Positions 23,830-35,805 of a stretch of 64,000 nucleotides of DNA are shown piece after piece. Source of the stretch: Fasciola hepatica (Eukaryota > Platyhelminthes > Trematoda > Plagiorchiida > Fasciolidae); NCBI GenBank assembly GCA_948099385.1, contig CANUEZ040000179.1, positions 12,542,001 through 12,606,000 of the forward strand. Direction: 5' to 3'. How positions within the stretch are numbered: position 1 is the stretch's first letter; every line of letters begins with the position of its first letter. Position numbers and translations under genes: made by a program. The notes beneath the pieces are model-generated. The model had not been told where the DNA came from. It did no database searches and was given only the letters and a program-made list of their open reading frames with translations.

Positions 23830-26800
23830 TTTGGCACATTGTAGCCGCTCGCCGGTCCCCATCCGCCGTCCCACTGCCGCGTGTAATCCTCCCTATCCAG
23901 AATCTCTCAATCCTCTCACCGGGGCATCGTGCTGGTAGCACCGACAGTATCGTGCAAGCCCCAGAAATTTCACCTTCAGTGCATCTCCCACGACTACCAG
24001 GAAAGCCCGTCGGCTAACGAGTAGGTATGGCAGTGCTCTTTGCACTTCCGTCGCCCTGCCGTCTTCTCGTTGTCACGGACCACATCTGACACCCGCAATT
24101 TTTGATCGGCACTTGCCCACAGGTCCAATTCTTTCCCCATAACCCTTCTGAGATTTAACTTCGCAACACTTCAGAGCTTCATGCTGTGAACTGGTTCTGC
24201 ATATTGATGTATTATGCCAAATATCTCAAATTAGACCTCGGCTTGCGTCTATTTTCCATCGGACTTTCATAATTACAGATTTGTCCCAGCCCAACCTAGG
24301 TGTTGGTTTTTGCGCCACTTTAAACTTTCCTTCATTCCGGGTTTCTGTACGTTAATCGACTCTGTGAGTCGTCGTGCTGTTGCTTGGTCAATGTTGTCTG
24401 ACCTTTGTCCGTAATTCCCGATGACACTGACAAATTTGCCACAACTTGGAACGTGTTGTCGCCCCTCACCGGCCCTACAAACCCATTACCGCTGTGCTCC
24501 CAGCCGTCGCGCACCACACCAGCACCAAGGTACCCCTCCTTTTTATCCGTCCTCCTCGTCTGGCCCCCGACAAACTCGCAGTTGCTCGCAGTAAATTACG
24601 ATAGATAATAGACCTTATTATCATCTGCCTCTCCGTCAGCCAGTGGAAGTCTCCGTTGCGTATGGTCCCAAAGAAAACCCCGGAAGACTGGCTCTTATGT
24701 GGGGATTATTGTCGCTCAATCAAGTTGCCACACCGGATCGTTATCATATCCCAACATTCGTAACGTAAGGTCTGCTATGGATGGATCCATTATCTTCAGC
24801 AAAATCGATCTCGTTTGAGCGTGTCATCAGAGTCCGGTGGAAGAAGGGGATATCTCGAAAAAGGTGACCACCCTCTGGTTCGATCTCTTCAAGTTTCTTA
24901 GTATGCCACTTGGCCCGCGCAGAGCGTCCTAAACGATCCAGAGTTTTATCGACGGCGTTGCTCACGGATTTCTTGTCTTTTACCCTCAAGCTGACGACCT
25001 TCTTGTATCTGGTCTCGTTGGCGCCGAACACCATCTACATCTGTGACAGCTCTCCCAGCATCTGAAAAAGCATGGTAGTGCCATCCACCCTGTTAAGAAC
25101 GAATGAGGGGAGCCGTTCTTGCCCTTGCTCGATCTCCGACTGCACCCGCCCGGCTAAAGCCAAGGTTATTTACATTACGAAATGTTTGTTACCGAAGTCC
25201 TCCAAACAAGGCAGACGTTTCAACGGATTCGTTGATTGGTATCGCCGGCTCATTCTGCATTGATCCACTTTGATGGAACCACCCACTGTCCTTCCGAGAC
25301 GCAAACAACAGACCCTCGTCCGGATCGAACAGGCCAACGAGGAATCTTTTCTGCTCACACAGGCCTTCGTGTCTGCGGTTGTTCTTCGTCATCCAGTGCC
25401 CCCTTCAGTATTGCCGTTGATGCTTTCCTCGTTGTTATTAGCTGCGCCCTCCAGCAGGCCATGGACGGTTTGTGGGAGCCACTCGCTCCTCGCTGGCGCC
25501 CTCTGTCTACTACAGCACCTAGATACAGTGCGTTTAACTGTGAATTGCCTCTTGTCTACACCGCCTTTTTTCACTTCCGCCAGGCCCTGGAAGGATGAGA
25601 GTTCTTTATTTTTACCAACCACAAGGAGCTTCTTCAAGCTGTTCGCAAAGCCTCGGATAGCCGCCGTCCCCGAGAAGTTTGGGAGCTGGATTTCATCTAG
25701 CTTTTTCCCGCTGACATTCGTCACATCTCCAGATCAGCTAAAGTGGCTGCAGACATTCCCTCCCGAATCCACAGTCTCGTGTCGCCCGCCGTTACGAGTG
25801 TCTTTCTTGAGGGATTTGCGCATACCCAACAGCATTATGAGTTCCAACAGGCCGTTCGGGATACAAATCTCCGAGGGTGGACTTTGCCTCTTCTGCCACC
25901 AGCCTGCAAAACCATCTGCGGTACCACCTCGGATCACCCAAGACCAATAGTCCCTCTTTTACGCAGCCGTTCCGTTTCCAATTCATTAGTGATAATAATA
26001 ATAAAAGTGGTATATTTCGCGGCCATGGTCAAGAGGCAAGCGCAAGGGCACGTTTTGCATGGTCCATGCCATCCCGGTATCAGGGCCACATGAAAACTTG
26101 TCAGTGCGCGATTAGTTTGGCCCAACATGGACCGTGAATTTTTTCAGCAGGCACGCAACCGCATGGCCTGTCATCGATCCGAAATTAAACGACACAGTAC
26201 TTGTCCAGTCGGGTCGTCTAAGACTCTAGGTGGGCGTTTCTGTCACGAGCAAGTAGACATCGTGTAATCGTTGTCAACACCACCAAGTGTGATCTGTACA
26301 CTCATTTGTATCAATCAGTAGTGACCTCGATCGTGCCAAGAAAGGGGTCATTTTCTGGACACCTTTTGGAATTCATTCCCTTGACGATCTTTTCTGATGT
26401 TTGGTTTCGACCTCCCCGTTTTGTTCGGCCGCACGTGTTCAGCTGAACCGACCTTTCCGAGGTTTCCGTCTACCCCGTTATTCAATCGCTTTTACTTTCA
26501 GCTGGTCGCCGACTGTAAACTCTCGTGGTTTACTTTCCGCTGCAAGTCTACATTTAAATTCCGTGATATTATTGTATGACACCTTTTCGGTACCACGATG
26601 GATAGAATATGCTTTCGCTTCTGTCCATTGACTCAAGTCTTTTCTATTACTTCGATAGAGCAGGCTTAAGTGGTATTTTGCTGTTAGACCATATAGAAGA
26701 CACGTTCATAAGCCGCACGGAAACGTCTCCTATAGATCGCTTCACTAGTCGGCCCGAGGCTTTGCACATCCCACTCCGGCTTTCATGGAACACTGAACTT

Positions 26801-27530
26801 CCCCATTTTGGTTGTCCAGCCACAGCCTTCTCCGGCAGGGGCGCTCATGCGGAATCTGCCGCTTTCAACGATCTCTAATCGGGCGGAACTCAAAGCTTCC
26901 ATACCAAGGCTTAACACTCGCAATCTAATGGCCTGGTCGAACGTTTCAACAGGCAACTTGAAGCCCACCTGTGCCCACAAAGATCTTCATTGGAAGGACG
27001 CCCCACCACTGGAGTTACCAGGCGTTTGCAGTAAGCTGGGATGTGACAAGACCATACACAACTGCGTCAGTGATATTTGGCACGGCTGCTCATCTTCCAG
27101 GTTAATTCGCCGGACCCGGGCTGAGAGAGCCACTCCCGAGCCTCGACGGCTACGTTTGGGGCCTCAAGGTCTGCATGCTTCAAAAGGTTGGTATTCCTGG
27201 CTGCAGCCGGAACGTTGTTCACATCTAGCCACGTACCTAAGTGAGCCACCGTTTTTCTGAGTACGCTTAATCCTCGCCCAATAACTCCAGCTCATTAGGG
27301 GCCTCACGTTCATCCGGCTTCCTGAGAAAACATTCATCATCAAATTTGATGGTTATCAGCAAACCTTTAGCGTAGGTAGCCTCAAGCAGGCAGTCGTCGA
27401 CCCGGGACCCCAGTCTACGGTGGCCGCTACCATTGGCCGAAGCATGGGGGTTGACCAAATCCCAACAGCCTCCAGCGGTAACACGCGCGAGTCAGAAATC
27501 AACACCATTTTACCTTCCCCCTAGTACGTT
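23830..27530 (+). pseudogene. Gypsy A: decayed CsRn1-like Ty3/gypsy gag-pol
   Basis: Plus-strand Ty3/gypsy polyprotein in many frames. Gag knuckle remnant CW.HRQYRASPRNFTF (about 23930-23975). Protease FLIGTCPQV (about 24095-24125), where D-T-G has become G-T-C. RT MVPKKTPEDW then CGDYC (about 24660-24705), IIFSKIDLV (about 24790-24815) and QADDLLVSG (about 24985-25015) with the Asp pair kept. RNase H TAPRYSAFNCELPLVYTAFF (about 25515-25575). Integrase zinc region CHPGIRAT (about 26070-26092), a core too shifted to score, and a C-terminal barrel KTFIIKFDGYQQTFSVGSLK (about 27325-27385). The left end abuts the BEL-2 LTR, suggesting BEL-2 inserted into its gag. LTRs not found. Confidence 0.78.
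25990..26004. repeat. (TAA)n microsatellite in gypsy A
   Basis: GATAATAATAATAA run within the RNase H-integrase spacer of gypsy A. Confidence 0.8.
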
Positions 27531-27860
27531 AGGCACGTTCGTTTCTTTGCTCGCTTTGCTGAGTTTACTGTTCTCCCTTAGATGTTTCAGGTATGCTGCT
27601 ATTTGCTTAGCACTTTTACCCGTTTTTGATTTTCCAGGATCGGCCGTTTTACATGGGAAGGGTCTGGCAGGCTGCTAGAAATGAACTTGTTTTACTGTAA
27701 GGACATTACCACTTTTTCACTTTTTTGTTTTTGCCTTTAAAGTGCCCTGTGCGCTATTTCGGCACTTTTATGTCCCCGTTTAGGGCATCTAGATAGGGAG
27801 TGAGGGGGGAGAACACCCTATCAACCCACTAGTGAGGAGCGTTTCTGTAGCCATAGGTGG
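27531..27860 (+). other. Gypsy A 3' untranslated remnant with a G-rich tract
   Basis: No gene. AGGGAGTGAGGGGGGAGAA (about 27798-27816) resembles the polypurine tract that precedes a gypsy 3' LTR, but no matching LTR follows. The last bases, CCATAGGTGG, precede a BEL-type LTR start. Confidence 0.4.
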
Positions 27861-28235
27861 TGTAACGATTGGTTGTATAAGATCCTTTAAAGACACTATG
27901 ATTTCGCTTTTTCGTGAAAATGCTCTCCCACATACATTATTTACTTGTTTCCGTACACCATTTGTTTATACCTTCCAACTTTTGTTTGTTCGCGTCCAAT
28001 GTGCCAACGCGTCGTATCCCATCTTGGGTCTGCGTCGAGCACGTGCTTGTCTCTCGCGCAGAAAACTTGGTTCTCTTTTTCTGAGTCTGTGTGATTGCAG
28101 GGTTGAGGTCTGTATATGCTTTACGTTACCGCTTATTTAATAATCCAGTACGGTAGGATTTACGGATCAAACGTGTTTTGGTTTTAGGGTTCGTTCTTAT
28201 TCGGCTACGTACTACCCGAACTTGCCTAATTTGGG
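27861..28235 (+). repeat. Decayed BEL-type LTR
   Basis: Starts TGTAACG and near its end carries TAATCCAGTACGGTAGGATT, then GTTTTGGTTTTAGGGTTCGT and CGGCTACG, closely like LTR A at 5341-5402. No gag or pol of the same element adjoins it, so it is a solo or stranded LTR. The right end is uncertain by about 10 bases. Confidence 0.6.
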
Positions 28236-28504
28236 TCGAGGAAACCTGCTGTGCACCCAAAAAAGGATCAAAACAATCAGAAAATGGACAGGGCCCGATC
28301 CCGCAAGTCATCTGGTAGGGTTTTAGTGCATGCAGCAAAACACGGATTCCTAAGCAGAGAAGCAAACATGCAGCATCGAAAGTGGGCAGACTGTGGGCAG
28401 TTTTAGAGAAAACAACCAAGAACCGAGGTTTAAAGTGTATCCAAAGAATAAGGATGAAAAATTACTGAATAGCAGAAGAAAAAACTAAATTACATTTACC
28501 AGAA

Positions 28505-28778
28505 GTTTAGGGTTCCCTTGAATTAGGCCGGCATCTGCTTCCGTTAAAAGGCTATAGCCCCTGGTCCTTGGTTCGTGACAAGTTAGTGAATATATTTGGC
28601 AGCGCTCAAAAGAGCAGAACTGAAAACACTGGAGCGGGACAACGTGTATATTGGAGGAGCGCAACAGTGTGCATCCGGTGTACACAGGCGGGGCAAGTGG
28701 CGCCACCAAAATCGATACTTGTTCAAATAAACAAATTTGGTAATCTTCGTAATCGCTTCCTTTATCAGTAGCACCACA
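28505..28778 (-). repeat. Gypsy C 3' LTR, 274 bp
   Basis: Matches 40367-40640 along 274 bp with about 23 mismatches counted by eye. In element orientation it starts TGTGGTGCTA and is preceded by a G-rich tract (GGGGGCAGACCCC), a plausible polypurine tract. The 28236-28504 stretch before it is unassigned flank. Confidence 0.85.
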
Positions 28779-29399
28779 GGGGTCTGCCCCCAAAAGGCCG
28801 ATGTAGTTGGGCTTCGACCCGTGATGGGTGCTTCGGCTTCGGTGGTGAGAGACTTCTTCCATGCCCCGCCGCGACGGAACACAACAGCCATGCCAGCACA
28901 AGCCGTTCTCCATGACTCACACTAGTCGCTGTGCGTCTATCGCAAAGTTCCGTCTTCCTTAACATCTCGTCCGACCTGGGTAGATCCTGCTTGTGATTTG
29001 TCAGTGGTGATTTTATTGTAGGGTCTGTCGTTGTCGGCATATCCCAAATTTCCGTTTATCTGTGGCAGTTATTGCCTTCGTAAACGAGCCAGCTTTCGGC
29101 GTCAGATGAGTCCAGTCACGATCCAATGAGCGCTGTGTTTGAGCCATGCGAGATCCTGAAAATGCACATGGTTCGGTCCGACGGGACGAACTGGAAGGCA
29201 AGAAAGACAAAGGGGCTGCGCCTCGAGGCTCGGACGGATATTCAGCTGAGGGGATATACCGGCGCAATACAGGCTGCCGCTACCCTTTTTGTGATAACCA
29301 CGTCGTCGTGCATTCATGCATAATAGAACTGTGTACAGGTGGAATATGAAGAGTAAAATTAAATATATACAACTGGTACATATTCAGAAAACCTCATTG
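28779..29399 (-). pseudogene. Gypsy C polyprotein tail and 3' leader
   Basis: Region between the repeat insertion and the 3' LTR of gypsy C. A HVHFQDLAWLKHSAHW frame (about 29110-29165) resembles the last block of CsRn1-type polyproteins (SGR.V.F.D). The remainder is short frames with no domain. Confidence 0.4.
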
Positions 29400-29852
29400 A
29401 CTGTAGCAGCCCGCGACCGCATCGATTTCTCCTGTTGACGGGTGCAGCTGTGTCTTCCGTGAAGTGAATCTCACTTTTTCTTCATCGTCTTCCGTTATTA
29501 CAGTTTCTTATGCTGATTTCCAGCCTTGCTCATGTATATCAGTCAGCCTTTAGATGTCCCTATACTGACCAGCCGAATCCCCTACGTGACCTTGACTTTT
29601 CGAACTCACCGAGCGTCCATTTGAATCCGTCCGTGGGTCCATTTAAACCTAGTACATTTCTTTTGGGGTGCATGCACGTGCCTACTTTCATCCCACGTTA
29701 CTCCCCTTTCTTAGCCCGATTTTCAACTCCTGTCATGTAAATTTCTACTTTTTTGAGGGTTTTATCAGTTTACTCCATCACTTGTAAACAGTTGATCATG
29801 CACCAGGCATGCCTCGGGCGTCTCCAAAATAAACCATTATTATTATTATTAA
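29400..29852 (+). mobile_element. Dispersed repeat R, copy 2, with (ATT)n tail, inserted in gypsy C
   Basis: Plus-strand repeat sharing about 260 bp with copy 1 (18955-19220) and ending GCATGCCTCGGGCGTCTCC, then AAAATAAACC(ATT)5 at 29836-29851. Gypsy C coding on the minus strand ends abruptly at 29857 and resumes weakly below 29400, so this is a retroposon insertion in the gypsy C 3' end. The left edge is approximate and no TSD was confirmed. Confidence 0.55.
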
Positions 29853-29856
29853 CAGG

Positions 29857-31206
29857 TAGTGAGGAGTCGTTAGTGGAAGTAATAGGTGCCGATTCAGGAC
29901 GACTAGCCGAGGGTTATGAGCAGGTGGGGACATCGGGCGGGTTGTTCGGGGCGGGTTCTACCTCGATGAAGGCTGGTTTAGGGCGGTCCATCCTGGTGGT
30001 CTCTTTCCCGCCTTCGACGTCTGCCACGTATTTCTTTTCCTTTAGCTAGACGACGCGGAGCCGGCCAGAGTAAGCCGCCTGTGGTGGGGGTTGCACTGCC
30101 TCCACTGGAATAAACACATGGCTGGCGGTCGCCAGAGTGGTAGGTATGAAGGTACTGAGGGTTTGTTTCCGTGGCGAGATGGGCTTTGTCGCCCTCATTT
30201 GGTGGGACAACCATTTTGCGTAATCCCCGTTATTAAAACTCACTGGTGGTAATGGAGAAACCAACCCACCTGGTAGTCGTAATGTGCAACCGTAAACCAT
30301 TTCAGCCGATGTAACACCCATGTCGGCCTTAGCGGTGTTACGCAGTCGTAGGGGAAGGATCGGTAAAACCTCACTCCACAAAGGGTTATCATGAGCACGA
30401 TGTGCAGCTCTCGGCTGACGATGGAATCGCTCCGCCATACCATTAGCCTGAGGAAGATAGGCCGTCGTCTTGTTGTGGCTGCAACCGAATGCGTTCAGTA
30501 GCTCGAAGGCGCCGTCAAAATGAGAACCGCTGTCAATCTTCACGATAGCAGGGCAACCGGAGCGACTCACCCAACCAGTCAGAAAAGCTTTTGCATCTTC
30601 TGGGGTAGGACGGGGAATATGTATGGCCTGTGGCCAGCGAGTGAAACGACCCGCGGAAGTGAGGATGTGGACGTAGCCGTTGGATGGTGGAAGGGGCCCC
30701 ACGAGATCCACATGCACATCGTGAAACGTGCGTCCGGCTCACAGAATGTGCCTAACGTGGATTTAGTGTGACGATGTATTTTACCGAGTTGACTTTGAAG
30801 ACCAACTCGGGCCCAGAGGCGTACGTCACGTTTGACGCAAGGCAAGGCGAATTGCTCGGTGACGAGTTTCACGGAGGCTGTTAGACCAGGATGGGATAAG
30901 TTACGGAGGCTGATAAAAACTTGCCGGCGAAAACAGGTGAGAACTAGTGGTCAGGGTCGACCCTGTGACACCTCGCAACTAATAGTTACGACTGGAGTTA
31001 GAAGGGTCACTGGCACTAGATGCACAAAACTGCTGATTCTGAGCTGCTCAACATCGAGGTCTGCCGTTTGGGCAGCTGCGATTGCTTCTAGAATTATGCC
31101 CACGGGTAGTCGGCCGTCAATGTTGTGGATGCAGGAATTTGCGTGTGCTACGGGATTGTGTGCTCCAGAGAAGTGTCGAATGTCCGTAGTAAACTGCGAA
31201 ACATAG
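29857..31206 (-). pseudogene. Gypsy C: end of RNase H and integrase
   Basis: Minus-strand continuation of gypsy C below BEL-3. It begins in RNase H (YVSQFTTDIRHFSGAHNPVA, about 31145-31206). The integrase zinc region is VKLVTEQFALPCVKRDVRLW (about 30810-30875). The core ORF (30046-30717) has MHVDLVGPLPPSNGYVHIL, then SAGRFTRWPQAI, KIDSGSHFDGAFELL and YLPQANGMAERFHRQ. Of the D,D,E triad, the first and second Asp (VDL, KID) and the Glu of AERFH are visible. MDRPKPAF (about 29985-30010) matches the DRLKPA motif of the C-terminal barrel. It is the best-preserved gypsy integrase in the window, though the element is broken elsewhere. Confidence 0.88.
31202..31206. repeat. Target-site duplication CATAG, left copy
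   Basis: Matches 37629-37633 exactly and flanks BEL-3. Confidence 0.93.
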
Positions 31207-31631
31207 TGTAAGAGAGTCCAGGATACCTGTTCCATGCATTACCATCCATGTAACAAACAACATTTTTCATTCGTATGAAATATCTATGCCGGAATTCCGA
31301 TTGTTTGTCTTATTGCTCTAAATCTTTGTCTCAAACCGGACTCCCACCGTTGCCTCGAGCGTGAGTCGTTCAGCTTGAACTTCGTTATGACTGTATCCAG
31401 TAATCTCATCTTCTGTATCTAACCTTTTGCTGTAATTCCGCTGCAGTTGTTGACTTGTTGTTCAATTTGGAGCATAAGAGTTCGGAAGGAACACTACTGA
31501 GGTCTGATTGTTGTAAAATTTATTAATTTGTTGTGTATAGTACCGTAGCTATTTGGAATCGACTTTGTTTTGAATTGTGTCGAAATTGGTTGCTACGCGT
31601 AGCTCGAACGTTCCGGTGGCTGGACTTTACA
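31207..31631 (+). repeat. BEL-3 5' LTR, 425 bp
   Basis: TGTAAGAG...CTTTACA. Identical in length to the 3' LTR at 37204-37628, with about 12 mismatches by eye (roughly 97 % identity). It contains the GTTTTGAATTGTG then GGTTGCTACGCG string near its end, related to the other BEL LTRs. Confidence 0.95.
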
Positions 31632-31840
31632 GTAGTTAATATCATTGGCAACCGCTGAGATATGAAATTACGCAACGATTCGGCAAACCGTTTCGAATGA
31701 AAGAACAATACTCTGCAGGTGAACCAAACCCTCTTGCCCGTAGGTGTTGGTAATGTTTCTTGCCTAGGCTCCAGTACATCAGGTTGCTCGAATGTAAGCT
31801 CGGTTTCCCATAGAGCTAGAGCTGATCTGCTTTAGCTGAG

Positions 31841-33030
31841 TTGAAGAGGAAGCAGGTTGCAGAACAATTAGAGTTAGATAGGCAGCGTAAGCTGCTCCAG
31901 GTGAGGAATGAGACGGAAATGGCGAAACTGCCTTTGGCACTCGCTGAGGAAGAAGAAAGTCTAGTCAACAGAAGTGAAGTCAAGGGTGGAGTAATGATCA
32001 GTGAACATCTTTTTCGCTACCTAGGTGATTGCCGCGTTCAGAACAGTGTACCATGAACAACAAGCGTGGTTTCAGTGGCGGAACCTTCAGTGGATTATGG
32101 TTTGGATTTACCCACAGCGGAACTGGGGTCATTTGCCGGCTGCAAGTCAACGCACTGGAGTCTTGTGAAACAGTTCGAATATCAAGTCGAAGGTCGAGTT
32201 CGAGGCGATGGCAAGAGCTTACCTTATTTGATGCATTACTGCGAGGGACAAGCAAGGGGTGCGGTTGCCGAATGTGTTATTTTGCCTTCAACGCTTGCAT
32301 GCTACAGGGCTAGGGAAGTCGCGAAGTATCTGTATGGACAAGATCATATAATGGCTCGTTCACTGATCGACGGCTAAATGCAAGGTTTGAAACCTCTTGT
32401 GGAAGATTCGGATGCCCTGAGCAAGTTGCTTTAAAAATGCTCGACTGTGAAGTTGCCCTCACACAGATGAGTTGCATTTAAGACCTCAACTCACTGCAGA
32501 ACATGGAACGGATCACTCGAGGTCTGCCAGTGCTTCCCAAGGATTTGTGGGCTGGGACCTTTGATGATACTTGAGAAGAGGAGATGAACCCAGGTTTCAA
32601 GATCTGCAGCACTTAGTGTCCCAAGAGGCACGGATTGCTCGACCTAGGTTTGGCAAACTGGCTGCCGATAGCAAGGCTCAGGGGTATTCGAGGTCATCAG
32701 GTTGGAGGAAGTATTCTCAAAACCCGCATCCAGGGGCGACACGGTTCACGCCATAACAGGGTAGTTCTCTGTTGATGGCAGCCAATAGGTGCTCAGTATG
32801 TAATGGAATACTCGCACTTGAGAAGTGTCGGCGATTCCTGTGTCGTGATATACCCGGAAATTTGGCATTGATCAAAGAAATCAAGGCTTGTTTTTCGTGT
32901 CTCACGTATGTACGTCTGTCTAGCAACCGTCCTGTCTCTAAGCCATGTTCAACGCCAATTTGTCAGAAACGGCAACACCCTCTGCAGCCTGATGTGCAGA
33001 AGCAGTATACCGATCGAGTCACGTAGGATA
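31841..33030 (+). pseudogene. BEL-3 gag
   Basis: Structural protein of the particle. An N-terminal coiled-coil-like segment (LKRKQVAEQLELDRQRKLL, about 31838-31900) is followed by the capsid-like block FEYQVEGRVRGDGKSLPYLM then HYCEGQARGAVAECV (about 32180-32285), equivalent to the Fe..Ve...rL.YL...c.G.A..ai motif. The C-terminal knuckle region has RCSVCNG, then KACFSCL and CSTPICQKRQHPL (about 32790-32980), with Cys/His spacing partly lost. At least four frame breaks, including TGA at 32054 and a stop near 32375. Confidence 0.8.
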
Positions 33031-33119
33031 CAACTTAAGGGCTGCGGTTGGATAAGCCGGGTACGGACAATGCAAAAGGGCCTAGGCAGTGGAACAATAA
33101 TTGTGCGGCTTCTCTCAGG

Positions 33120-34473
33120 CCAGGATGTCGTGTCAGCTTAGGTGTGCTACCAGTACGAGTAGAGGGACCGTAGGGCTCTATGGAGACCCAAGCTCTGCTG
33201 GACAGCTGTTCCGACGTGATTTTAATAAAATAGACCTTATGGAGCTGGCGGGCCTGAGGGCATCCCCAACCTCACTTTTGATTTCAACCGTAGATGGGAC
33301 TGCCGCTTGGAATTCGGGAATGACGGAGCTGCGACTGAGCTCATTGTCAGAGAATGATTTCGTGAATATAAAAAGAGCCTTCTGTGACGCTAGGCTACCA
33401 ATCCAAGCAGTCCAGTAGTGCACAGATGCGGACTGTCTATCATGGCCCCACCTACACTGCGTCCAAAGACAGAATCTGAAAGGTTCGAGAGTGCGAATCC
33501 CGATAGGTACCGGCGTCTCAGAGGAGCTTTGGGCATTAAGGCGATGATGCGGACGATTTTAGGATGGATTATTCTTGGTCCGACAAACCAGGAATCAAGC
33601 TTTGTGAGGGCAGTAAACCATATTGAGAAGAGAATCTATTTCTTAGCAGAACAGATCGACCGACTATACAACGTCGATCTCTGCGATGGGTACGCACCGA
33701 AAAACCCTGTTTCATTGGAAGACAAACAGGCTGTTGATATGGTGTCCAATGCCATAACCTGGTTGAACGGACACTATAAAGTTGCACTTCCGTGGAGGAA
33801 TCCTGCAATGAGGCTTCCAAATAATTATATTGTGACCAAAGGGAGATTGAACGGCTTGAGGAAAAGGTTTGCGCGTGGCCCTGAATTCTTCGATAAATAC
33901 TCTACAATAATAGAGGGTTATGTGCGCAAGGGCCACGCCCAATTAGTGCCCGCTATACTGTTAAAAATGGGTTTTGAGCCGAAGCGGTACTTACCATATC
34001 AAGCAATTACAAACCCTAAAAAGCCTAGCAAGTTTAGGGTGGTGTTTGACTGTGCCGCTGCATTCCGGGGACTCTCCTTGAATGATTACTTGCTGCAGGA
34101 ATCGGACACGACAGCAAGCTTAATTGGAGTGTTTCTTTGTTTTCGAAAGGAATCTGTCGCATTGGCTGTGGATATTGAGGAAATGTTTATGCAGGTTCGA
34201 GTGCCGACGAGAGACGAAGGAGCACCGATGTTCCTTTGGTGGGAAAACGGTCAATCAAGTAGTATTCTTGTTGAATGTCAAACGAATGCCCACCCATTTG
34301 GTGCCACTTTCTCCCCGTTTTGTGCGAACTTCGCGTTAAGTCGCACGGTAGACGATCGGGGTGGGCGGTATGAGGATTACTTTTCCAGGGCCGTGTATGG
34401 TAACTCCTACGTAGACGACTGTCTAGTGTCCTGGCTCACACCGGAGAATGAAAAAGGTTTGCTATCCAGATGA
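33120..34473 (+). pseudogene. BEL-3 protease and reverse transcriptase
   Basis: The protease remnant lies about 33150-33420 (QALLDSCSD-like in one frame, then ELAGLRASPTSLLISTVDG); the active-site Gly reads as Cys. RT is the longest clean frame of the element: 33418-34473, 351 residues. Blocks in order: ILGWIILGPTNQ (about 33563-33600), RVVFDCAAAFRGLSLNDYLL (about 34037-34096), ALAVDIEEMFMQVRVP (about 34160-34206), FLWWENG, then GNSYVDDCLVSW (about 34398-34434) with both catalytic Asp present. It ends at a frameshift near 34465, after which the frame starting at 34470 continues the domain (GGFRLHKW). Confidence 0.87.
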
Positions 34474-35785
34474 GTGAATTACTATCTCTAGGTGGATTCC
34501 GGCTTCATAAGTGGGTGTGTAATCGCAAGGAGGTGCTGGATATTTTGTCGAAACCTGAGCTGGCCCAGCCCACTCTGGAAATATATGATTGCGCGCCAGT
34601 GCCGGAGAGGATGTTGGGATTGGAACGGAACCCAATGGAAGATACCTTCCAGATTTTGTTCACAGTTCGCAAAATCCTCAAACAAGACTTTGCTTGTTGT
34701 CTATAGTACCATCAGTGTTCGACCCAATAGGGATGGTTTCGCCTTTCATTGTGCCAGGCAAGGTGTTATTGCAATAGCTGTGTCGCTTGAAGCTTGGTTG
34801 GGACGACCCAATTGGAGAAAACCCCCTACGATGTTGGAATGAGTGGTTAAGAAGTACGGATCAACTTTGCGCATTCAAAATTCGGCGTTCTGTTACTAGA
34901 GGTGACTCACTGGACGAAGGTGCACAGTTTCATATACTTTGTGACGCTTCTGAACTTGTCTATGGGGTGTTGGCGTATACCAGAATGGTTTCAAGGGACA
35001 TAGCCCCCCATTGTGCCTTACTGTTCTCCAAATCTGTGGTAACTCCTGTGAGGGCCGTAACGATCCCTCGATTGGAGTTAGCCGCAACAGGACTGGCCGT
35101 TAGAGTCTCTCGGATTCTTGTAGAAGAAAATGGAACCAAATATGATAAGACTTACTACTGGATGGACTCTGCTATAGTTTTGCACTACATAAACAACACT
35201 AAAACGAGACTTCTTACTTACCCTGCGAGCCGTTTGGATGAAATCCATCAGCGGTTGGAACCTTGGCAGTGGCGTCATGTCAGATCGGAGGCTAACCCTG
35301 CTGACTTGGCACCAACGGGCACAGCTTCACCGAGTGATATCAGCTGCTGGTTCGAAGGTCCTCACTTCTTGATAAACGATGAAACTTTGTGGTCGGCCAG
35401 TCCTACGGTTTCTGAAGCACCACCATAAGTGGGGTTGAAGCAGCCTTCGAGTGCCGTTCTCACAATGTTGCAGGATACTTGGACGGACGCACTCAAAGCT
35501 AGGTACTGCAGTTGGCTTCATCTGCTGAAGTCGGTGGCGTGGTTAACCCGTTTTAAAATGCACACTGCAGTCAAAAGAGGCGGTCGCACAGACCCAGGAC
35601 TGAAAAGTGGGCCGTTGAAGTTGCACTACATTGGCAAAGCGGAGGAAAATGCTGTTCTGACTGTACAAGCTAAGGTCTATGGTGCGGAGTTGAAGTGGTT
35701 ACGAGCCAGGAATAATAACCCATGCGCTAGCAAATTTCCAATCAAAGGGACTCCGTTGCAACTCGATCCCATTTTAATAAATTGA
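34470..35785 (+). pseudogene. BEL-3 RT thumb, RNase H and spacer
   Basis: The thumb and connection are in several frames (34470-34842). The RNase H frame 34787-35428 carries FHILCDASELVYGVLAY (about 34930-34980) with the first Asp, TIPRLELAATGLAV (about 35060-35100) with the Glu-containing helix, and YYWMDSAIVLHYI (about 35152-35190) with the next Asp, then NPADLAPTG (about 35295-35325). 35429-35785 links to the integrase. Order and residues are typical of BEL/Pao. Confidence 0.83.
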
Positions 35786-35805
35786 ATCATTTGTGTTGGA
35801 GGACG

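Noticed and set aside
28780..29040. Host gene in minus frames after the gypsy C LTR
   Set aside because: Lies inside gypsy C between its tail and 3' LTR, with no domain and only short frames.
31632..31680. Primer binding site for BEL-3 (TGGCAACCGC at about 31647)
   Set aside because: It is not directly after the LTR and I could not match it to a specific tRNA.
33569..33942. Long minus-strand frames opposite BEL-3
   Set aside because: They lie opposite the clean BEL-3 RT frame and show no domain; shadows of the coding strand.
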